This document shows, piece by piece, positions 1 to 10,718 of a stretch of DNA of 64,000 bases. The DNA lies in the NCBI GenBank assembly GCA_018389105.1, contig JACATO010000604.1, forward strand, positions 124,001 to 188,000, read 5' to 3'. Source of the DNA: Nautilus pompilius (lineage: Eukaryota > Mollusca > Cephalopoda > Nautilida > Nautilidae). Within the stretch, counting starts at the first letter, position 1, and every line of letters starts with the position of its first letter. A program made the position numbers and the translations under genes. The notes under the pieces were generated by a model, which was given only the letters and a program-made list of their open reading frames with translations, searched no databases and had not been told where the DNA came from.

Positions 1-73
1 CTTCTGCCTTAATCCCCGTCTCTACGACGTCAAAAGCCATTGTCCCGCGGTTTCTAAAGACGTGAGTTCGTCC

Positions 74-128
74 ATGACTTGGACAATAGTTTTCCGTCCT
101 TTGTTCCTCCTCCTCCATCTTCTCGCGT
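74..128 (+). CDS. Candidate first coding exon (signal peptide) of the astacin gene
   Basis: An ATG at 74 opens 18 codons with a typical signal-peptide core ([13 protein letters not shown]). They end at a possible donor GTACAA. The leftover T (phase 1) joins the next exon to give Ser-Ala-Cys, a plausible signal-peptidase site. The donor is weak and the next intron would be 2.5 kb, so this start is an inference. An alternative is a 5' untranslated exon ending at the much stronger donor ACAG|GTACGT at 315/316. Confidence 0.35.
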
Positions 129-3100
129 GTACAAAACGAAAAAAAAAAGAGGAGCAATAATAATGATACATCGCCATTTAAAACCAGTCCCTGAAGGTAG
201 GCAGTACAGTAATCTCATCGGGTTGGGGGGGGAAACCAATCAGTGCCCCCTCCGGGAACGTATTATACCCCTTCGTTACCGGAATCGCTGTCAGTGTCCC
301 AAGTCGAGAATACAGGTACGTCTGAGACGGGCTCCTTTGTTTAAATAAAACGGTCGCCCTCAGAGATGTTCGGCGCCAAATCTGGTGGGTGAGGAACGTT
401 GTGCCTGGTCAGAACTTCTCGTGGCGAGTGCCTAAATGTGATATGGTGGCGTTGTCGTGTTGCAACATCCCACGCACCTGACCGCTACCTTCCGGGCAGT
501 TTCCATCTAGCTGCATCTCTCAGGTGTTTCAGGACGGCCATCTCCACACGAGAATTTCTGACCGTCAAATGACCCCTTTTTCTAGCCGCGCCCCCCCCCA
601 AGAGTGAAATGCACCCTAAGGGGAAAGAGATTTCAGGATGTGCCAACCATCATCCGAAACGCGATGCGGGAACCGAAAGCCGTCACGAAAGAAGATCACC
701 GGGAGACGCTTCGACAAGTTCCGGAACCTTTTGATCATACCTACCAACCAATCTATTAGCGAAGAATTTTAAAAGTGAAATAGGATGGGGAAGACCTTGA
801 TCAACAAAAACAAATGAAATTATTGGATGAGATTCTGTAGTTTTCGAGTTTCTTTATCAGGTAAAAACTGTCACTGGAGAAATACACATTAATTTATTCA
901 TACTTCTGCTCCCCCACTGTCCCTGATGACACAAAACCACCAAACAAAGTGGGCACCCATCGATCCTTTAATTATTAATTATTAATATCACGTCCTTTTT
1001 TTTTTTTTAAAAATCAGGATGAAACGAGAGAGATCAAATAAAACAATTGAATACTCACAAGTCAAGCTGTATATACTAACCCATTTTCCACCCATTGTTG
1101 TTCACTGAACTGATTTCAGAAGTCAGGACTCTGCAAGGCTTTTGAGATCTTTGAAGATCTCACTGCCGCTGTCTGTGTTTCCAGCTTTTGGAGTACACAC
1201 ACTGGCTGGTTTTTGAGTCTCTCTTCAGCTATCTGGAATGTGTTCCGATATACCACCCACTCTGTTCATTCAGGTAATTAGCTACACTATGCATGTTCAG
1301 GACTGGCCATTTGTATTTATATTGTCATTGTCTTTACTGGGTGTTATGCAATATTTTGTTTCTGCAATATTTCGCACTACTCTGACTTCACAATGTAGGA
1401 ACCAGATGAAACCTATTATACTATAGTTAGTTGCGAGGTACCTTTGTCCTGAATCCTAACAACCTTTGCCTCAATTCATGTAAGTTCCTTTCCATCCTGT
1501 CATGGCATTGCTCTTGGATTTCCCTTTGTAGCAACTTTTGAGCTACAATCTGCAAACCATTCTGTGTTCTGGAATGATGGACAGGTTGGCAGCATTGTTC
1601 TATTTCTACAATTGGACAGTAACCAAGAAAATGAATGAACACTGACTGGCTAAAGGAGAACTACAGCACGCGAGGCGGCTTCCAGCAAGATCAGATTATC
1701 CCTCCGCCAATTTCTTCTGTAGGTTTTTCAGTTTTCACACAGTCTCGCCGCCCCGTTACTTCGATTACGATGGCGACTCGATATTGCGTGCCTAAACTCT
1801 CATGATCTGAAAAATTCTGAACTCTCGGCTAGAATACCGAGTGCCACTAATACCAAAATGCCCTTAGCGGACTACTTTTGTTGAGAGGCCGACCACACAA
1901 CGCAACTTGCTGAAGAGCTCAGAGATCTCTGTCCTTTGGAGTTATCCATCACGTAAGAATGTAAACACATCTAGCTGCATTTTCCACTAAAATATCACAT
2001 TTACTTGATTTCTGCGCTACATCGGTTATTTCAGAATGGATATTTTTTTTGTTTAACTCCATGTCGCAGAGCAGGTATGGAATGTCGGATTCCAAAAGTT
2101 GATGTTACTGTAAAATCTAACAACGAATTAAAGAAACGCCATTTTAAGTGACGATCTCCCCGCTAACATGGAGACAGATCACAGTATTTACATCAACGAA
2201 AAGAGAAAATTGTTTTGGTAAAGTTTGTCAACTGAAAATGTATTCGTCACAGTTTCCTATCCATCTCTGAATAATGCATGCACAGCTATACAAATGATAC
2301 TAATGCGAGATTTGTGAGTGAAATGATTTATATGTAAAATTTCAGCAATATTTTTTCTTGAGCTATAAAAATATTTATATGGAATGTAGGGAAAGAGGAG
2401 GAAGCCAATTAGTATTAGACATTTAGATCCAGTGGCGTTTTCACTACATCCATCTGTGATAAGTACTTTCTAAAATTCAGTACTATAATACAGATACAGC
2501 GAAATGATCGGTCCCTGTCTCCTTCACGACGGAAAAAAAAAAGGTCATAAGGTAAGACACATTTTCCTCTTTATACTATAACATTTTTTTCTTTTTCCTC
2601 CAAAATGTAGGAATGAACTTTTCTCCCCGCTCTTTCTTCAGCTGCATGTCCACCATCTCTCTGCAACACGTCCAGTATGCTGCAGTCATGGAAGCAAGGA
2701 GGTGAGAATCTTCAAAGTTCATAATTAACCCTACTCTCCTCTCACTTTTTTTTTTTTTTTTAAACAGTGGTTGTGAATATCATCTGAATTTCTATCACGA
2801 GTATGGAATTAAGTGGAGTTTTTCTTTTGTTTATTCAAATTGTCTCCCCTTTTTTTCTTGGATTATGGTAGGCATAGTGATAAGCTGGAAGTGCCCCTGA
2901 ATTATGCTCTTGTTCCTTCTTTAACAATAATAAAAAAAAAGAAAATGCAGGATGACTTTGCACTGTTCAGATAAAGCCACTTGTCCAAAAAAGAACCATT
3001 TTGTGGCCGATGGTTCCAACGCTATGACATCAGTGATGATAATAAATATTTCTAAAATATCCAGACATTTAAGTGTTCTCTGACGGAAAGGAAAAAAAAG

Positions 3101-6100
3101 AGTAAACTAACACTGGATCTTTCTCCATATTTTTACAGGAAGTACCCCGTTCTTCCAGGGAGACCTCGTGTTAGATGCTAACATGGAGAAACTTATATGG
3201 AACTTGCGCCAGAAGAGGGCAGCAGTGAGGAACACATCCCGGCTATGGCCGCAGGGTAGAGTGCCATATGTGTTCGGCGAGGGCATAAGTAGGCACTTAA
3301 AAATTTCTAAATTACACTAACTTAGAAGAGGTAAACGTAAGGTATTTCCAGATTCACGACTTCATTATTAAAAGCTTTTCTTCTTTCGCGAGAACTTGAA
3401 TTCGTAATGATCCCCCCCTTTTTTTGCTCCTGCTTCACTCGAAAATGATTTTTGTAAATCTCCCTTATAAAAGTCACAATTAGGGGGGAAAAGTACCCTC
3501 GTTTTTTTGTAAACAAGGAATCAAAAGATGAACAGGGGCCAAGTGTGTATGACAGTGTAATGGCTTCCTGTGGCTGGGGACAAGCCTCCCACAGCTAAAC
3601 AGAGCTATAGGGCAGAATTTCTGCCTGCCGCACCGTCCTTGTAGTTGCTTGGCTCCAAGCCCAGATCACGTGGGAAGGCTTAAGCGCGAGGCAAACTAAC
3701 CGGCCTCGTAAAAGGGCGGCAACTGATTCTAAAAATGGAGCCAAGCTACCATTCGGACCAGTTTCCCCCCCCCACCCCATGCACTGGGAAGATGCAACTA
3801 CAAGGTTACATCAATGCAACCCACAGATTTGTTGTAACAGAGTTTTATTATTAGTGACAAACGTACTGTCACAGGTGGTGTACAGCGATTTAGGGTTTTT
3901 CTCTTGTTGTTAAGACACCCTGGGGCTTCAGGCGTTAGTCCGGTGTGGCAAGATTTAACATGCCACCGCTGCTACGATCCTTTGCCCCTCGTTCAAAAAA
4001 ACAGAAGAGATTATCACGCAAATGACGATAATTAACCTGAAAAAAAAACAACAACATTAAAATGTTCGCTGACACCAGCTTAACGGAAATGATTTTCCTA
4101 AAATAAGTTGGTTTCATGTCACAAATCAGAAGTTACCGTTAGTTACAGATGGGTAACGGGAAGAAAATTACAGCCATCTTAGAGTGGAGTTGCTCGTAGA
4201 TCCAGGGGGGGAGATAACAATCTAATTTTTCCACATGCAACACTGCACAGTAATGGTTTTGTCTTTTGCGAAGAAAACCAATAGCTCAGCAGAAGATATA
4301 TAAATGCATCCCCACGATATCATTGTAGATGGGCCAATATAGTTTGTGGAAAAACTCACGGTAGGCCGGTTTGGCCCAGCATTGGCCCAATGACCTGTGT
4401 AATGGGCCAACGGTGCCGGTACAAAACGGTATATCGCCAGCATTGGCCAATACAGGCAATTTTGTTGGGAACTTGGAACCAGTCTGAACCTCCACTGCGC
4501 GGAAGCTTCATGGTGGCACTACTTACTGTGATGGATCTGGTTTGTGAAGTCCTGCGAAACCAAAACAGTCCTCACCGGGGGCCGCCTTCAAAACAGAGAC
4601 AGGCGAGATTCTGAGACGGTGATAAAAACAGTCGGTCTTTAAATGTCCATCGTCCATATGGGAGTCGCTTCAGTTTCTGGAGCCAGGATAGAGTTTTCTC
4701 TGTTAATCTGTAGATAGGTTTGTTTGTTACTTGATGCGATGTCACATGACCCCTCCCCCAAAAATGGCGCAGTTCTCCTTCCCACAGATTAGCTGTTCGT
4801 CTTGTAGAATGGTAAATAGTTTTTTCTTCTTTTTTTTTTGTATTTAAAAATCTCCCCATCATGGTGGATCCGGAAGATTTCGTCGTGGAGGCAACCAGTA
4901 TCCCAGATTCTATCTACTTCTACGGTGGTGAAAGCGCTAGGGAGTTAAATGTGCGATCTCAGATCCCAACAGTTTGCAATATCTTGGCAAACAAAACAAA
5001 CAAAAAAAAAAACAACATTCCCACAATGCAACGCTGTGAAAGCTGAGTCCTAGTAGAATATGGTGCAAGGTGTACAAAGGGAAAGTTGGTGAATATAAAA
5101 CTTTTATTAGATTCCATGCCCCGGCCACTTCGAGTTTCGTTTTTGATGACAGTATACAGTATATAATCCGAACGCTACTTATGCGCATTTGGTCTAACTT
5201 CTGTGACAGCTTCCCCAGGAATCTGATCCTGATATCTGTTTACTGTAGATTCAAAGCTGAGGAGGGTCATCTGGAAGGCGATGAGACTCATACAGGAGAA
5301 AACGTGCATCAAATTCAGGCGAAAGAAACACACGGACAGAAATTACCTGAAATATGTCGCCGAGCCCGGGTAAGGAAATGTCCCAGCTGGCTCAGCCAGC
5401 AGATTTATCTAACGTTTCTGTGTATTGCTGTAAAACTGACGGCCAGCGCCGTCAGTTATGTTGGGACCAGGGGAGTAAGACCCGCGACGCGTCAGCCAAG
5501 GAGGGAGTGGGGGGCTGGAAAGTTCACGTGTTGTTACTGACTTCTTGAAATCCCCTTTCAGTTGTTGGTCGTACGTCGGGCGCGTAGGAGGGGAGCAGAA
5601 AATCAGCTTGGGTAGAGGATGCGAGCACCGGGGTACAGCCATTCACGAGACGGTACACTCGCTGGGCTTTTGGCACGAACAGGTGAGTTGGTACGAGGGG
5701 AACCGGGGAAAACCAACAAGAAAGCTGAGAGGCGAGACAAAGCAGCGCCACCAAAATGAGATCGCTTTAACGAACGTATACTTTATTGTGTGTATAGTGT
5801 GGACATTTAAATTACTCAGATCAGAAAATTAATTTCGAACTTCCCGAAATATTCTCAAAGAAAAAGGGATGGGGTGGAGAGACAGAGAGAGAGAAAGATG
5901 ACGTCAGTACAGAGAGAGAGAAAGATGACGTCAGTACAGAGAGATGGCGTAGTACAGAGAGATGACATAGTACACACAGAGAGAGAGATGACATAGTACA
6001 GAGAGACAGAGAGAGATGGAGAGAGATGACGTAGTACAGAGAGAGAGAGAGATGACATAGTACAGAGAGAGAGAGATGACGTCAGTACAGAGACAGAGAG

Positions 6101-9100
6101 ACATAGAGAGATGACATAGTACAGAGAGACATAGAGAGAGATGACGTCAGTACAGAGAGAGAGAGATGACGTAGTACAGAGAGAGAGAGAGAGAGTTCTT
6201 CTTGCTTCTTTTGTTGCTCGCTTTAATAACAGAGTGGTGACAGTTGTTCACAAACTTTTCAGTCCCGGCCAGACCGAGCCAAGTACATTCGAATTAATGA
6301 AAAGAACATCACGCCGAGCGGACTGCGAGATTTCCAGCTGCTGGACCAGAGGCTCGTCAACACCCGACAATACGCTTACGACTACCTCAGCATCACTCAT
6401 TACGGCTCGCTAGCATTCACGGTCAACGGACAGCGAACAGTTGACGTAAGTAAGCTCCCCCCCACCACAACGTGCGTTCCGAGATAAAGCACAAACAAAC
6501 TGTCAGGAATTTCAGAAACAGCAGGGAAAATAGAGAGAGAGAGGGAGATGGAGAGAGGTGGAGAGAGGGAGATGGAGAGAGAGAGAGAGATGGAGAGAGA
6601 TGACGTCAGTAGTACACACAGAGAGAGAGAGAGAGAGAGATTTTCTCACACAGAACTCGTGTACGTATATCCCCCCCCCCGCCTCGCGCCCTACACCCTA
6701 TCAGAAGTAATCCTGAAGATGGCGGGCAGAACTACTAAGCTGCTGCTGTTCTCAGCAACATGGAAACCCAGTATCTAGCAAACGATTCCAAAGTGTTCTG
6801 ATGCGGAAACTGAACCGCGATCATCCGTAATCTGCGTGCGCTAATTTTATCAACGAGTTTTCGTCTATTCTCCGAAGAGCTGGTTCTTATCCACACAACT
6901 TCTCCGAATCCAAAACCACCCAACAAAAGGACGACGGTTTCCCTGCCCTCCTCAGCAAAGAATCCTCTCCCCCGTCGGGTTTAGAACTAACGTTGCAGCG
7001 CTAGGGATGAACGTCCCCCCCACCCAACATCTACGTGAGGCAGTAGGACCTTTTCTGCGATTACCCCTTAAAGGGGAGAAGAAGAAAACAACACACGTGT
7101 TAGCGTTGGATGCACATTAAAAGGATCAATGCAACAGCTCTGTGGAATGAGGTTTACACAATGGGCGATCCACTGCTCGTATTTTCATAGCCCCAGTTGT
7201 GGTACTCCCTGACTATTTACATGACAACCAGTCACAACAGCATGTTATACCAACACATGGCTGTACCATGGAGCATTCAACCCGTATACATGACACGTCA
7301 GGTGTTATTTGCAGTTTTTCCTATTTCAATAATTATTTACAATACTGCACACACACACACATATATATATAAAAGTAGGTTAGCTATACTGCATTATGGT
7401 TAATCACCCTCTGGCCCCTTTAATGAGAGAATTAGAGACTGAACCAAAGGTAGGTGGGTGGGGGGAGAAAGAAAGAAATGAAGGGAAATTCCTATTTCAG
7501 ATTTAAGGGCAATCATTTGAACCCAGGAACAACTTCTAATTCTCGATGAAAAGAACACCTGTGGAAGAAAGGAGAGAGAGAAAGAAAAGTTTATAGATAC
7601 TGGGTGTTTATAGTTGGCTGTCAGAGATCAGCTGGGGTAATTGAGGTGAAACTAGAGGACCCCTGCCTGTTGTTAGGATAGAGAATGCAAAACCATTTTG
7701 TTGGAAAATATTTTTTTTCTAAACAAAACCTAGAAATATTCTGTAAATAAACATTCCTTTAAAAAAAAATTAACTCTTTTACTTTTCAAATTGACCAATG
7801 GATGTTAATTTTGAGATTAAAAGGTAAAAGCAAGAATTACAAAAGAGAATTAAATATTTCTGGTTTAAAATAACAATGAAATTGTTTCCAGTTTTTGTTT
7901 TGACCCGAAATGTTCGATTTTTTTTTACAAGAGTTACCTCCTCTTGTTTCAGAAATGTTTCATTAAAATGTTGACTTATCAAATGCTAAACTACTAATCT
8001 TTAGTATTTTTAAAAAGTTTTCCCATTTAGCATTCAAAGTTAAAAAAAAAAATTAATAAAAACGCCCTTGTTCTGTTCCCTCATTTGTGGGATAACATAC
8101 CTTAGTTTTTCTCTTCGAGCTCGTCATATAGAAAAAGGAAAACCAACAACAACAAAAAACCGTACAGTAGGGAAATGTGACCAGTGAAAATAGTTCCTAC
8201 CTATCCCAAAGGGTCGAGCTCCATCGTTGCATAGTGCAGAGGACTGCCCGAAACGTTGAATTTTTCCTCAGCTGTTTTCTGCATCTCAGGGCTTGGAGCT
8301 TTGAAACTTTTTTTTTTTTTTTGTGTTTGTTTGTTTGTTTGCCCATTAACCCTTTTCCCGTTAGAAACGGGCAGCTAAAGTTGCCCAACTCGTTTCTCCT
8401 GCTTTCGATTCACAGTCGACGCTTCCGTCCCGTCAAAATGCGGCAGAGGCGATGGTCAGGGGCAGCAGGAGCTGGTGGTTTCTCGAGCGAGGATCTCCGG
8501 CAGAGTTTTAAGAATTGTTGTTGTTGTTGCCAGGGAGTCCATTAAAAAAACGCAGAGAGAGAGAGAGAGAGACGGACAGGACAGGACAGGACAGATGTGC
8601 TTTTTTGTTGTTTTGCAGGTCATTGGTGTTGGGAAGGAACTCGGGCTGACCATCGGGAAACGAGATTCTTTGAGCGAACTGGACATAGCTCAGTTTAAGG
8701 ATCTTTACCGATGTAATACCAAAAAAGACAGCGAGGAACAGTGTGAGTGTACAAGGACCCCCCCTTATCTCCTACAAAACAAAAATGAACAGACAGACAC
8801 CTTCCTCCAGCTAAGCAATTCTCAACTCTCTTGTTAAACTTTACTAACTGGATGGAAGCGAAGAAAACAATATTAAGTACTGGTAATTCAAAATCTTTCA
8901 ACAGTTGTCTTTTAGGCAGGGCAGGGTTAACCAGCCTTGCCTGAACTAATTTTGCCATCATCTTTTCTCTTGTTCCCGAATTTTAAAAGAAATTTAAGTT
9001 TTACATTTAAAAAAAATCAAAAGTGGTAAGCAGAGAATATATATTCTGTCCGTATATACAAAAGCAATCATAAGATGGACTTGTCAATGAAATATCACTA

Positions 9101-10718
9101 AATTATCAAGCATATACCGATGTGCATGCAATGGTGAGTCTACAATTATGGCTGCCAGAGAGAGAGAGAGAGAGAGATGTCCATACAGAGAGAGAGAGAG
9201 AGATGTCCATACAGAGAGAGAGAGAGAGATGTCCATACAGAGAGAGAGAGAGATGTCCATACAGAGAGAGAGGAGATGGATATATACATATAATGTGTGT
9301 GTGTGGTGTGTGAAATTGTATGTACCACTTTTTATTTAAAAAAAAAAAAAAGGTTTTTCATTTCAGCATGTCCAAAAGGCTGGGAGAAGTTCAGTACCAG
9401 TTGCTATAAGTTTATCCGGGTTCCTAAAAAGCAATTTGCAGGTGCACGTCAGTTTTGCAGGGAAAATAAATCACACCTGGTCAGCATTGAAAACAGCCGT
9501 GAAGACGGTTACCTGAAACGCTACCTGGAAGGAAACCATGCAGTGGATCTGCACTGGCGCACGGGGGGAAGGCTGGTGAATGGTACATTTTACTGGTATG
9601 GAGCAGGGAAAAAGGGGACCCACACTAGAATGAGGTACACCAACTGGCCGGAAGGCTATCCAGGGATATATACTTCGCTGATATTGGCTAAACAATCAAA
9701 ACTAAAGAAGTTCATCTGGCAGGGAGCCTGGATAGGATCTGCAGAGCAACTACCTGATTACACGTATTCATTCATCTGTGAAAAGAAAGCAAAACGTAGG
9801 TAGCCAAGCCTGTCTAGCAAGGCATGCCTTTGTATTAGGGTAAGCTCACTGTGTTGATACTTCCCCTTTAATGATCTTTAGAAACAGATATCTGCAAGCA
9901 GTTTTATTTGAGTTTGTAGAACCAGGCAGCCTATACTGATAATATTTGTACCATAAATCCATATAAAAAATGCTTTTATTTACAATTCCACAGGGCTGAA
10001 ATCTAATCTGACCCAATTGTTATCAACAATTTCACCAGCTTTAAATCTCTTGGGATTGTGATATTACTTGCAAACTAAGGTTCAAAAGGTAATTGTGAAT
10101 TCCATCTGGTTTTCAGTAACATTATAACTGTTTTTAATCTTGATAGGGGAGGTGAACACACGTGCAGAGCATGTATACTTTACTTTTCTTACTTGGTTTA
10201 AAATGCAAACTGCATAATTGCCAATATACCTTTAACATAAACTGTCTCCTACCATTTACGAAGCTGGTAATTAAGTATGAGAAAATTTTCTGATGGATTT
10301 GTCACTATCAAGCTGTTTAAGATTTTGCCAGGTCTCTGGTATCCAGTCAGATTTAGAATGATTCTCCAGCATAAAGTAAAATACAATGTAACATGGTGAT
10401 AAATCTTTTGTGTTTCTCCTCCCTAAACAAACAGGTAAATGCATCTGGTCTGATTACAAGGATGTGCGTGACTACAGAGGAGAACTGGAACACAGCCAGG
10501 ATGGTTCAACATGTCAGAAGTGGACGTCCCAGTACCCACACAAACACAGGGCTCTTGTCAACGACGCACTTGCAGCCCAGGACGGCCTCGGAGATCACAA
10601 CTTTTGTCGAAATCCCAGCACAAGCCGGCGGAGGAAGCCCTGGTGCTTTACAACCAAACGTAGGAGAACGTGGAACTACTGTGACATCAGGGCATGCCGG
10701 CAGAAGAAAGAACCCTAA
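74..10718 (+). CDS. Secreted astacin (M12A) metalloprotease with C-type-lectin-like and kringle domains
   Basis: This is a spliced gene encoding a zinc endopeptidase that should be secreted. Coding exons: 74-128 (tentative), 2642-2701, 3139-3288, 5249-5369, 5562-5682, 6263-6445, 8619-8742, 9367-9795 and 10435-10718 (stop TAA). Every junction is GT-AG and the phases (1,1,1,2,0,0,1,1) join to 1527 nt, or 508 residues. Order in the model: signal peptide about 1-18; propeptide with FQGD aspartate switch (44-47); basic site RQKR (62-65); astacin domain about 66-262 with [12 protein letters not shown] at 157-168; C-type-lectin-like domain 273-411; six-cysteine kringle 417-505. The Met-turn reads SITHY instead of SxMHY. 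Substrate and tissue cannot be told. I do not recognise a named ortholog. The catalytic, lectin and kringle exons are secure; the first exon is weak and the second moderate. Confidence 0.85.
129..2641. other. First intron or 5' flank of the astacin gene
   Basis: No gene is recognised here. It holds homopolymer runs, a strong isolated donor (ACAG|GTACGT at 315/316) that may end a 5' untranslated exon, and an 18-bp near-palindrome at 1144-1161. Open frames in it (for example 1427-1642 minus) match nothing I know. Confidence 0.4.
2642..2701 (+). CDS. Astacin gene exon 2, propeptide start
   Basis: A 60-nt exon lies between TTCTTCAG and G|GTGAGA. In the only phase that joins the next exon it reads [19 protein letters not shown], with two cysteines and no stop. 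The splice consensus and the matching phase support it. The residues themselves are not diagnostic of astacins. Confidence 0.5.
3139..8742 (+). CDS. Astacin propeptide and catalytic domain (five exons)
   Basis: Exons 3139-3288, 5249-5369, 5562-5682, 6263-6445 and 8619-8742 encode the protease. The first carries FFQGDLVLD, the propeptide motif whose Asp caps the zinc in pro-astacins, then RQKR and the mature start [13 protein letters not shown]. The second carries [18 protein letters not shown]. The third carries [10 protein letters not shown] and the zinc site [13 protein letters not shown] with all three His ligands and the catalytic Glu. The fourth starts SRPDR and holds the Met-turn [10 protein letters not shown]; the zinc-bound Tyr is kept but the Met is Thr, coded ACT. 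The fifth ends the domain with [14 protein letters not shown]. The fold and catalytic residues look intact, so activity is likely. The Met-turn change may alter metal-site packing. Confidence 0.93.
3289..5248. other. Astacin gene intron with GGCCAATG repeat cluster
   Basis: No exon is recognised in this stretch. At 4329-4450 there are clustered direct and inverted copies of GGCCAATG, including a perfect 8-bp stem TTGGCCCA / TGGGCCAA at 4382-4389 and 4403-4410. This looks like the remains of a repetitive element. Confidence 0.4.
5434..5457. repeat. Perfect 10-bp inverted repeat (hairpin) in astacin intron
   Basis: AACTGACGGC and GCCGTCAGTT flank a CAGC loop in the intron just upstream of the zinc-site exon. 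The stem is perfect and GC-rich. No known function. Confidence 0.6.
5870..6196. repeat. GA-rich minisatellite with TGACGTCA units
   Basis: Irregular units of the form (GA)n-ATGACGTCAGTACA or ATGACATAGTACA fill most of the intron between the zinc-site exon and the Met-turn exon. Perfect TGACGTCA octamers (the CRE core) lie at 5899, 5926, 6077 and 6142. Many other units have lost one base of the palindrome. Open frames across it are repeat artefacts. Confidence 0.85.
6531..6644. repeat. Second GA-rich minisatellite
   Basis: GAGAGAGGGAGATG-type units follow the Met-turn exon. They include one more TGACGTCAGTA unit at 6601 and are clearly related to the array at 5870-6196. Confidence 0.8.
6645..8551. 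other. Astacin gene intron, no gene seen
   Basis: AT-rich intron with a (CA)n(TA)n run at about 7347-7372 and several homopolymers. I see nothing coding. Confidence 0.5.
8552..8594. repeat. (GA)n followed by (GGACA)n microsatellite
   Basis: A short GA run is followed by four tandem GGACA units just upstream of the acceptor of the exon at 8619. Confidence 0.8.
9155..9275. repeat. GA minisatellite with ATGTCCATACA units
   Basis: Four near-identical units of (GA)n-TGTCCATACA lie just before the lectin-like exon. They use the same layout as the arrays at 5870 and 6531: a GA run, then ATG, then a short fixed tag. Confidence 0.85.
9367..9795 (+). CDS. C-type-lectin-like domain exon of the astacin gene
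   Basis: One exon encodes a whole C-type-lectin-like domain, from [15 protein letters not shown] to YSFICEKK. Cysteines are at model residues 273, 284, 302 and 409. The N-terminal hairpin pair and the C1/C4 pair are present, but the C2-C3 pair is not. The calcium and sugar motifs are also missing: the EPN/QPD position reads TNWPEGYPG and there is no WND. The fold is therefore likely kept, while calcium-dependent sugar binding is unlikely and a protein-binding role is more probable. Both flanking introns are phase 1. Acceptor TTTCATTTCAG, donor C|GTAGGT. Confidence 0.9.
10435..10718 (+). CDS. Kringle domain, last exon of the astacin gene
   Basis: The exon reads [20 protein letters not shown] and then continues with TCQKW, PHKH, NFCRNP, PWCFT, YCDIRAC and a short basic tail before TAA at 10716-10718. 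All six kringle cysteines and the hallmark NxCRNP and PWC segments are present, so a complete domain is encoded. Kringles are disulfide-rich binding modules of secreted proteases and growth factors. It is entered in phase 1 from the lectin-like exon. Confidence 0.93.

Noticed and set aside
9122-9339. Open frames rich in RERERE and SIQRERE
   Set aside because: They are translations of the GA minisatellite, open in several frames and on both strands.
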